Assembly: GCA_907165135.1 (NCBI GenBank)
Contig: OU015566.1
Span: 1,924,501-1,988,500 of the forward strand
Source: Oikopleura dioica
Lineage: Eukaryota; Chordata; Appendicularia; Copelata; Oikopleuridae
Length of the DNA: 64,000 nt
Reading direction: 5' to 3'
In this document: positions 55,457-64,000 of the stretch, piece after piece
Position numbering within the stretch: position 1 is the stretch's first letter
How the letters are laid out: the number at the start of each line of letters is the position of its first letter
Made by a program: the position numbers and the translations under genes
The notes under the pieces: model-generated
The model's database searches: none
Told to the model about the DNA's origin: nothing
What the model saw: the letters and a program-made list of their open reading frames with translations, nothing else

Positions 55457-57071
55457 CGTCCCCGATTTTCAGCTCGAAAAAAAGAACAAAAATAACAGGC
55501 AACATCAGGAGTAATGCAACTCTAACAAGATAACAAGGAGTTCTTACATCCATTCTGCAAACAGTTAACAAAGCTTCATCCCTCTTTAGTCAAGTTATTT
55601 CAGAAAAGCTTTGTTAATCTTGAAGAATTCAACCGTTAATAAAAAATGAGCGGTTGTTACGAGTAAAGACAAAATTACGCTCCGAAAAGAGCCATTTTGT
55701 AACACGGAAAATATGTTTTGTGGGTTACTTGATGTAAATTGCGCGGTCTGGTTTTTGACTCATGATAGCTGCCGTGTTCTCTGTTTTTAGGAACAATGAT
55801 CCACGTCGTGTTGAACATCCGTCGCTTCCTCGAGTTCCAAATATCATCACATCAAATACATTCGTTTTTAAATAGTCATCCAGGGAACGAAAACATCAGT
55901 TACTTGATTCAATTATCTTCAAAAGACGCCTTCTTTGTTTTCATTATTAGTCAGAAACGAAATCGGCGTTCTTCTGATAAGCACAAATTTTTGAGTTAAA
56001 AGGACGGTAAAATATATTTTTGAAATCGAAAAGCATTTTTCACGGCCTCAATTCGATAAGAAACGCTTCGGACGTGCTCAAGACTCCCGCTGCGCGACTC
56101 AACCTAGACTGAACTGCCGTGACTTTTTGCCAGAGGCTGCTGAAATTTTTGCAACCTCGCGAGATCGAACGCGACCTTGCGACCTCGCACCACGATTCTT
56201 TCTTTCTCTTTCACTTGAGTTGACGTTTATAGTAATTAAAATTTGATGGATCATTTTGGAACTGTGTTTTCGTCAAAAATATGTTTTTGAGTGAGTGAAC
56301 AAAATTTGTTTTTGACAAAAATAAGGCCAGAGATTGAAATGCTCCAAAACTTTATTGCACGAAAAAATAATGGATAGAATTATTCGTCGAAATGGAAAAC
56401 ACGTAATTAAGACCTGCTCAAGAACCCTGGGCTGATAAAAATCTTATCACAATGTCCTAGGAAGGCTGATCCGAAGAATGGAAGTCGCGTTTGTTGTTGA
56501 CAAAATGGAGTTAACAACCATCCTGGGCGAATGGTTGGATTTGATCACGAAAAAGAGCTTCCCCGAATGCTTGCATCTTTTTGTGGCGGATGAAAACATC
56601 ACTAATTCAAGAATATTTACGGTTTCTCCGAGTTCATCAATGAACTCCGCTGCTGATGTGTCTTTTGATTTTCTCAAAACACAAACCAACGAGTAAGTTT
56701 GTTTCACCACAACTATCAAATAATCCATGTTCAGAAATGACTCAATAATAATAGAAAAAAAAGAAGTTGAAAAAATTTTCATTAAATACTTTATTTTCAA
56801 TTTCTCAAATCGGCAAAAAGAAAAATTTTTGTACAGGAGCTTATTTTTTGAACTTGATGATTTTTTTTCTTATCAAAATGAACTTCGCAGTAGTTTTGGA
56901 CAGACAAGGAAAGTTATCTATATTTTCATGAATTTGGTTTTTTAAATAATTTTTTATGAATCTAATGCTTTTTCTGGGTACTTGTTTAATATCGCGATAT
57001 CATAATTATTTTGAACTTACAGTTGGAGAAAATTTTTTTTTTCGTTTTTCTTTAATAGTTGTAAAATAAAT
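55457..57071. other. Intergenic; one weak small ORF
   Basis: A plus-strand ATG at 56478 opens a 73-codon frame ('MEVAFVVDKMELTTILGEWL') with a GTAAGT donor at 56693; the following exon is unclear. Everything else looks non-coding. Confidence 0.3.
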
Positions 57072-60000
57072 TTAAGAGTATAAATTCTCACTCGAGGAAT
57101 TTGAATGGATTAAATATTGAGAAGGAATTTTTCCAGCGAAGATTTGCGGAATCATCTGGTTGATATCGATGTGTTCGTGGCTCGACTGTAGTGTCTGTAA
57201 CTGCATCAGGGTGAGCTTTTCCGAGTGACTGTAGTTCAGTTGTCGCAAATCTAGAAATTTGGTTCGAAAAAGAAGGAAGCCTTATTATTGGGCAAAAATG
57301 GAAGTGAATTTCTGAATGACCAATGAGATTGCTGTATTTGGCCTTCCGGCCAATCAAAATCCTGATCCATAAAATCACTTCCATGTTTTTGTTGAACCCT
57401 TATTATTCACCTCTTAGGAGCTTGAGCGTTTCATAGAATCGAATCTTGGCGGTGTTGGACTGGAGTCGTTGCTCTTCGACGATGATATTCAGGTTCAACG
57501 CTTTGAGCAGTTGATTTTGCAATGTTTCCACGTCGTTTGTGTATGATAGCCCGGCGCGATCTGAGAAATTCACTTTAATTATGCTCCGTCTTTCAGCGCT
57601 TGAAGGTTCATTTTTCATTTCAGCTGTTTTCTGGTGAAGGTAAAAGGTTTAATTTGAACGAACTATTCATGCTTGATTTTTAGATTTATCGAAGAATTAT
57701 CAACGAAAAAAGCCGGGTTTAAAGCGAAAATTAGACTTTCCAAAATATTTTTCCAGCCCATTAAAATGATTATATTAGCCAAAAAGGAGGACACCGGCCG
57801 TCTAGAAAATTCGTACCTGCTGAAATGAGGGCGATGGCGGAGAAAATCGCAAGCTGGGTTTGAGAAAGCTTCAGGTCGTGGAGTCGACGGGCGTATTCGT
57901 AAAGCGCGTCAACAAGGGTCTCGACGTTTTTTACTAAAAAAAATTGAGCCTTCATCTTTTCGAGTCAGCACGAACCTGTATCGAGAAGATCTTCCTTTGT
58001 ATATCTCCTTCCGTCAGCAAAAACCAACGTAGCGGATTGAGGGTCGTAGAGGGAAGAAAATCTTGTGATGATGACCTTGAAATAGAGTTTAAATGACGAT
58101 CGATTTTACGAGGCGAAATTTTCGAAAAGCTTGCAGAAAAAAAAGTTAACGACCGTAATAAAGTCATGGTATGATTTTAGTAGACTTCTCGAATAGCTCA
58201 GCTTCAGCATTTTTCTCGACTATTCACGCCCAATTATTTTGAACTCTTTTCTTACCTCGAAAGCGCCTGATTTCATCAATTGAACTTGATCGTCTTGATC
58301 CAAAGATCGAAAAGAAGGAATTCTCGTGGCGAAGGCGACAACTTCCCGGACTGCTGGGGAAAATTGATCTGAGAAATCTTGCCAGATCTGTTGGGCATAT
58401 TCAAATCCAAGCGGAAATCGTCGCTAAAAAAGCATAAAAAACTCGTTTCAATTTTCTCCTTCCAACCTCGTCGCCAGTAAAGATGCGTAAGACTCCCTCC
58501 TTGGCATGATTTCTCCTGGCATTTCTAGAGACGACAGCTGTTGAGCCGACAAAGACGACTTTCTGCGTCAATTCAAATGAGGCAGTGTGCGCTTGTTCCA
58601 GCTGCTCCGCGATTTGCTCTGCTCCCAAAGTTGCTTCAGTAAATTGCTTCATCTTTTCGACCATCCTGAATCATCATTTTAGTTAGGGTTAGGGTTCGGG
58701 TAAAAGTAAGGGGAACTTTAGCGAAGAAGATGTTTTTTCCGCTTTAGAAATAGGGGTCGTCTTATGTTTATTTTACGTAACCAGACTGTATCCAAAATCA
58801 AACTCGGCTAACTCAACGATTGACAGTCCATTTCAAGGCCACGGTCTCGCGTCTGCCAGAAAGGCCGAGTGTTACTGTAAGGGACTGTACTTGCGCGCTG
58901 ATTTCAAAACTGTGCCCGAGTCACCCAAATCCCCTCAGTTCGCGCGCTGTTGTCCCAACACGCCCCGGGCAAGAGCAGCATTTGCCTCTGTCACACATCG
59001 ACCCGGTCTGGTAGATAAAAAGACTGGTGCAGTAGAGAGATAGAGACGCAGTAGTCAGGTGAAAGATTAGCCGAGTTGAGACAGGGTATAAAAGGTGAAC
59101 CCTGGCGACCCAGCAGGACGGGGAATAATTTAGCAGAGGCATATTTGGTCAGATCGAGGTATTGAAGTGCAGGTTAAGAATGGAAAAAGACGGACTTTTT
59201 AATTAGCGATGCTGTTGAGAATGCATCGAAAACAGAATCGTTTTGAATAAATTATTTGGACTCGGTTTCTGGTCTCAAGTTTATGTTGTGACACCCTTAT
59301 TTTCAAGCCTCGGGGTTAAGGGTCAGAGGTGGTGAGGGTTTGTCTCTTTGTCATTGTGGTTTAAAATAAGGGTATCACTATAGTAAATTCTGAAATTAAA
59401 TAAGCCTAACTACGTTGAAACTATCGGGTAGAATTCAGAAGAAAAAAGGAATTTTAAGCCTCCTTCTTTTATTACTTTCCTCCCAAAGAGCAAATTAAGA
59501 TCGCTATTAGAGCATGACGGCTGAAAAGAACTCACGTCTGCACTTTTTTGGAAGACGACGGCGATTATATAAGACTGAGGTAACAGAAGAATATACGCAT
59601 TCTATTGATACCAGCGCGACAAATCCTGAGAAATAAAATATGCATACTTTTCAATTCACATTTTTCATCAGAAAAGCCCGGAAAAAACTACGAAGAAAAT
59701 TATCGCCGATAATTTATCGGGAAGCTGTTGTTACTAAAATATGCCAAGAGGCCTTGGGGCGACAAATTGCGTTCCAAAATTACCTCTTTTTATTCTTTTT
59801 AATTTTTATTTTTTCATTAAAATCAATTATCCCGGTTTTAAAAAGAGGTCACTTTTTGGAAAAGAGGTCAAAGAGGCGGGTCAGAATATTTCTTCTTTCG
59901 AATATTTGCTCAAGTTGCGCCAGTTTCGTGCAATTTTGAAAATACGGAGCTTTGGGAAAAACGACTTTTGCTAGACAAATATACAGTAAAAAGACGATAG

Positions 60001-63000
60001 ACGATTTTGATATTGCGACTGGATAAACATGTCTGCCCTTGTGAAGCTCGGGTCAAACTCGGGTTCACTTTTCTACAAATAAGGGGGTAACTTACATTTG
60101 CTCCTTTCTGTTCTGAATCATCTGGCTTTTAACCTTCTTGGGAATGCGTCCATATTTCACCGCGTCTCGCGACATGCCCACATCGAGACACTTTTTGAAT
60201 CGACAGTATTGACAGCGGTTGCGGTTCATTCGGTAGATCTTGCACTGGCCCTGCTTCGGACACTGTCGATACGCGTAGTGATTCGAAATGGTTCGTCTGA
60301 AGAAGCCCTGAAATTGACAAGATGAGGTCGCTTTTTTCGAGATTTCTGACATGGAATCGACAGATTTGAGATTTGGCGATCTCGTCTGGGTCAGTTTTTT
60401 GGGCAAAAAAATCTATTTTTTTTTTCAATTTTCCCTTTTTTTTTCACCTTAAAAATAGCGTTGAGACACCCTTATTCAATTATTAAGAAAAGGGGTCCCT
60501 TGCTTAAGGGTGTCAACATCTTAATTTTTGATATTTAGTCAATCGATCAAAATCGATGTTGACACCCTTAAGGAATTTTTGACAAGGGCTTTTTTTGATT
60601 AAAATAAGCCAATAAGAAGGGCGTGATTCTGACCTCGTGAGCCTTTAACTTATTTTGGTGACCCGACTCGGGTAATAAAATTCCTCCCAGATCGACTATT
60701 TTATAGCTGGTTTTCTATGCGATCGTAAAATAAAATAATTTCATGCTCCAAAAAATTGAATGATAAATAGGGTAAATCACTTATATTTTCCACTTTTTTT
60801 CTTGCTAAGTAGAGTAGGCATATAATACCTTTTTATAATCCCCAGAAGCTGAGGATCATTTTGACTATTGATAGTGGGGGGTCATCTCGTACCCTGAGGC
60901 CATTTTGGTACCCCGGAAGTCCCAAAATGTGGCCAACTTCGGAAATTCGAATTTTCGAGGCCGTAACTAAGCTTTTTTGACGGAGCTATCTATACCAGCT
61001 TGTTGCTCAGGCTCTGACGGTCATTTTGAGGGGTAGAAAAGTATGTCCCGGGCTACTCTAGAAAGTGGTGGAGGTGGTGCAAAGCTGGGGTCAAGACCGG
61101 AAGTCCAGCTAAAATGAACTCTTACGTGATTTAAATACAGTAACACTTTAAAAAAAGCAACTGTAAATACATAATTGGTCACCCGAGGTCAACTTGGGGT
61201 CACTCGGGGTCATCTAAGGTCAAGATTTAAAAATACGTCTTTAATTAAATAACACCCCCAACTTGACCCCAGATGACCCCGAGTGACCCCAAATTGACCT
61301 CGGGTGACCAATTATGTATTTACAGTTGCTTTTTTAAAATGTTACTGTATTTAAATCATATAAGAGTTCATTTTAGCTGGACTTTTGGTCTTGACCCCAG
61401 CTTTGCACCACCTCCACCACTTTCTAGAGTAGCCCGGGACATACTTTTCTACCCCTCAAAATGACCGTCAGAGCCTGAGCAACAAGCTGGTATAGATAGC
61501 TCCGTCTAAAAAGCTTAGTTACGGCCTCGAAAATTCGAATTTCCGAAGTTGGGCATATTTTGGGACTTTTGGGGTACCAAAATGCCCTCAGGGTACGAGA
61601 TGACCCCCGACTATCAACAGTCAAAATGATCCGTAGCTTCTAGGGATTATAAAAAGGTATTATATGCCTCTTCTACAAAGCCCAAAAAAGAGCTCAAATA
61701 TTAGTGATTTACCCTAATGATAAATCAAAAAGGCGAAACAAAAAAGCTCGTCGAAAATTGTAGGAGTGTCTAATTTTTGATTTCGAAATTTTGAACTTCA
61801 GAAATCAGGATACAGTTAGTGTCAATTTTTAAAGTCGGCGTCTAGATGGGAGGCGGAAGATTGTGACTGGAAGGATTGCAAATATCGATAAATTTCCGAT
61901 TGAACTGACGCTATCGTGTTAACGCAATTTTACGTAACGAAACGTAATTATGATACACAGTAACCTCGAGCTACCAACTTTGGACGCTGGGCGCGGTTTC
62001 TTACCTTGCAACCTTCGCAAGATTCGACTCCGTAATGAACTCCTGAAGCTTTATCGTTGCAAACTCTGCATTTCATGTCGAATTCATCGTCTTCTGAAAA
62101 CAACAGTTACTTACAAGCAGGCCTCAAAACGAAAGTGGGTCTCTTTAGAAACGAAGCGTTTCCGCTTTTTTAGGTTCAAATAAGCGAACCCAAAAGAGGG
62201 TTCATGATTCAAGAAATCTAGGGCAATTTTAAATTACCTGTAGAAAGATTGTTGGTGATTTCTTGGCCGATTTGGTACAATCGCTCGATGTCAAGTGGCC
62301 CATTTGCGTTGTACTGCTTTCGTGAGTCTTCCATTAGGTCTAATATAAAAATTAAGAAAGGAAAGCATTCAAGATAGGATATTATTATCGAAAAATTTTT
62401 TGGTTAGTTTTGAAAGATTGGAAAAAAGTGATTTTTGAAATAAAGTGATTTCTTTTGTGCATATTTTTACCTAAGGGCGTTATCAGCATAAGACCTTATA
62501 GAAATATATGAATAATATTGTACGCATTTTTAAGTAAGCGAGTACTTACGCCGGTCGTAAAATTCTGGACTCTGTGAAAAGCGATGAAAAATGAGATACA
62601 AGGCAAAATCGGAACGCGAATAAAATTAAAATAAAAAGATTCGGAGCATGATTTTTGACATGATTAAATTAATATCAATTTAATGCGCTTGATATATTCA
62701 AATTCTTAAGGACCCCCCCGTCAGCTTTTTCCTTCGAAAAATTGAAATTTTTCAAAACCCTATATTTTTGGTTCTCAATGCGTCTTAAGCTTAAACTTGG
62801 TGTATAAAGTTGAGCTGAGGAAGTTTTGATCAAGAAAAATCGAAAATTTTACCAAAATTTGGACTTTTTCGTCATTTTTCCGCAAAAAGTCCAATTTTCA
62901 AACGCGATTTTGAAGGTGTTAGAGTCAAGATAGACCCCCAAAAAATGAAGCCTCAAAATCGTTTTTGATCCGTAGAATCCATTTCCGGGGTCAAAATTTC

Positions 63001-63704
63001 AAAATTCCGAAAATCGATTTTTTGAAAAAAGCTGACGGGGGGTCCTTAATTAATAATTTCTTGGTAATGTTGATGTCGTGAGATATTTTTTTGAGTTTTC
63101 CGCTCAATAATCTAGTGTACTCAATTTTGGCGAGTTTCCAAAGGAAGAACGCTTTAAAGAAAATAACCCCTAGTTGTTTTGTGACCACGCGTAGAAAAAG
63201 TTGAGCGGATTTGAAGTGAAAACAAGCGAGGATAACTGTTTTCCTGCGGGTCAGAAGGCCAACGCCCAGAAGAAAATAAATTATCAAAAATCTTAATAAA
63301 ATTTTTCTCAAAAAGATTTTGACGGATTATTTTAAAATACTAACATTGTAGGTCAGAATTTCAAACTATTAATTCCAAGAAAATTTAAAAGCAATTTTTA
63401 CTAAGAATTTTTGTTTAAAATTATTTAATATTTTAATTTATGAAAAAGTGAAAAATAAAGCTAAAATAATTTCGGGGCGAAAATTCTGGAGAAACTCACC
63501 AATAGTACTGACGCACTCTCCAATGCTGCCAATTGGCTGGTCCGTGATCATGGCGCTTCTGTCGAACTTGATCTGTGCGAGATTGCTCATGTGGTCGGTC
63601 ATCTTTCGCTTTTCAAGAAAGACGCTCTCTCTGGACGACACGCTGCTGGTTTCGCTGTGGCAATTATTATCTGGTTTAGTCGTGTAGTTTTCAGTTGACC
63701 TCAT
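57072..63704 (-). CDS. Nuclear receptor, NR1 (E75/Rev-erb/ROR-like) group
   Basis: First certain ATG 63702-63704 ('[20 protein letters not shown]'), with an open frame extending further upstream; stop 57072-57074. DNA-binding domain across two exons (about 62010-62096 and 60100-60313): '[20 protein letters not shown]' ... '[20 protein letters not shown]', '[20 protein letters not shown]', then '[11 protein letters not shown]'. Ligand-binding domain exons 57072-58664 include the signature '[20 protein letters not shown]' and helix 10/11 '[20 protein letters not shown]'. The C-terminus ends '[12 protein letters not shown]' without the acidic AF-2 residue, as in repressor-type Rev-erb receptors. 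Introns are unusually long here and loaded with MITEs. Confidence 0.85.
59288..59378. repeat. Short ACACCCTTA-ended MITE in a receptor intron
   Basis: 91 bp with ends GTGACACCCTTATTTT and AAAATAAGGGTATCAC. The same ACACCCTTA terminus recurs at 60465 and 60561 (and reversed at 60505), and a related CCACCCTTA at 47575. Confidence 0.6.
60461..60572. repeat. ACACCCTTA-family inverted repeats
   Basis: TAAGGGTGTCAACATC at 60505-60520 and its exact complement GATGTTGACACCCTTA at 60555-60570 form a 66-bp palindromic element; a third terminus starts at 60465. Probably nested or solo MITE ends. Confidence 0.6.
60760..61724. mobile_element. 949-bp fold-back hAT-type element with 8-bp target duplication
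   Basis: Element 60768-61716 starts TAGGGTAAATCACT and ends with the complement AGTGATTTACCCTA. Flanked by exact ATGATAAA duplications (60760-60767, 61717-61724). Almost its whole length is one imperfect palindrome with ~430-bp arms (for example GCCCGGGACATA near 61430 against TATGTCCCGGGC near 61041) around a short centre near 61225. TAGGG ends plus 8-bp duplication indicate hAT. Confidence 0.9.
62706..63049. mobile_element. 336-bp MITE with TTAA target duplication (piggyBac-like)
   Basis: Element 62710-63045 with ends GGACCCCCCCGTCAGCTTTT and complement AAAAGCTGACGGGGGGTCC, one base different in the C-run, flanked on both sides by TTAA. The interior has AT-rich GAAAAATT repeats and no ORF. 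TTAA duplication is the piggyBac hallmark. Confidence 0.85.
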
Positions 63705-64000
63705 TTTGTTGTCTCTTTTGGCTCTTGTGGATTTCTGCCGCGAGACGGATGAGCCGCGGCGCCGGGGCGCCCTCTCAAACGACCCTCCGCGACCTATATT
63801 CGCCAAGGCAGCCGTCACAAACGCGAACTTAACCGAACCCAGCGCTCCTCACGCGAACCAGCGACCAGCGAAACCCCCTGACCCCGAAACTCAGGTTCAA
63901 TTTCAAAATCGATCTCTTTCAAAAATTCATTGAATTCAGATCACGTGACAGTGGGCTCAAGTTGTTCATAAAGGTCATAATAGAAAAAGTCATAAAAAAT
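63705..64000. other. 5' region of the nuclear receptor gene
   Basis: The receptor frame stays open upstream to about 63840 with an Arg/Ser-rich sequence ('GSFERAPRRRGSSVSRQKST'), so the true start may lie here; otherwise this is 5' UTR/promoter. GC content is higher than in the flanking introns. Confidence 0.35.

Noticed and set aside
58675-58700. TTAGGG-like run (TTAGTTAGGGTTAGGGTTCGGG) as an interstitial telomere
   Set aside because: Only about two perfect repeat units; too short to distinguish from chance.
63438-63818. Receptor N-terminal frame extended as an unspliced 126-codon ORF
   Set aside because: It runs past a GTGAGT donor at about 63500 into intron sequence ('[16 protein letters not shown]'); only the part upstream of the donor is kept as exon.
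1-64000. CRISPR arrays, tRNA or rRNA genes
   Set aside because: No regularly spaced direct repeats with unique spacers, and no cloverleaf or ribosomal sequence was recognised on either strand.

Overview
The window looks like nuclear DNA from a larvacean tunicate close to Oikopleura dioica. This is inferred from the following: tiny GT-AG introns of about 30-90 nt, very high gene density, likely trans-splice acceptors directly in front of start codons (for example TTCTAG before the ATG at 23926), two apparent GA-AG introns, and metazoan gene content (ARL3, a nuclear receptor, GT31, Gal-3-O-sulfotransferase, ZP and C-type lectin domains, CBM14/GH18). No species-level match could be run. Region 1-11900 is an integrated Maverick/Polinton- or adintovirus-like element, cut by the left edge. 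It has a capsid-like protein in two adjacent ORFs, a polybasic/membrane overlapping pair, a DDE integrase of about 639 aa whose N-terminal half overlaps a second 379-codon frame, an A32-type packaging ATPase, two pairs of paralogous unknown genes, an H1-tail-like basic protein and further small ORFs. No protein-primed DNA polymerase or protease is visible, so part of the element probably lies outside the window. Region 11900-14100 is non-coding: an AT-rich ladder of a recurring TTCATTTTATTTT-like motif, then a GC-rich tract. Region 14100-23723 holds a C2H2 zinc-finger gene followed by a nearly perfect 3.885-kb tandem duplication. Each unit carries a minus-strand EF-hand gene and the 5' part of a plus-strand His/Gln-rich gene. 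Only the second copy of the latter is complete; the first runs into the zinc-finger 3' end through a 64-bp tandem repeat. Region 23900-34100 is a dense run of small genes: ARL3, a probable mitochondrial protein, a secreted Cys protein, a C-type lectin, an ankyrin protein, a four-pass membrane protein, a basic membrane protein, and two divergent RING/TRAF-zinc-finger/ubiquitin-like paralogs, one broken by a hAT-type MITE with a perfect 8-bp target duplication. Region 34300-39098 is one 1471-codon gene joining an AA15-like copper polysaccharide monooxygenase, a CBM2-like region, two CBM14 chitin-binding domains and two GH18 chitinase domains. This is a complete oxidative plus hydrolytic chitin-degrading (or glycan-binding) secreted machine in one polypeptide. 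Region 39100-53033 has a serine racemase/threonine dehydratase, a Gal-3-O-sulfotransferase and a convergent GT31 glycosyltransferase with near-identical N-terminal anchors, a catalytically altered aldo-keto reductase, a double-lectin/EGF/ZP secreted protein, and a secreted PLA2-like protein with Ser at the usual Asp49 position. Region 53034-57071 is mostly non-coding with a MITE. Region 57072-63704 is an NR1-type nuclear receptor whose introns carry several non-autonomous transposons, including a 949-bp fold-back hAT element and a TTAA-flanked MITE.
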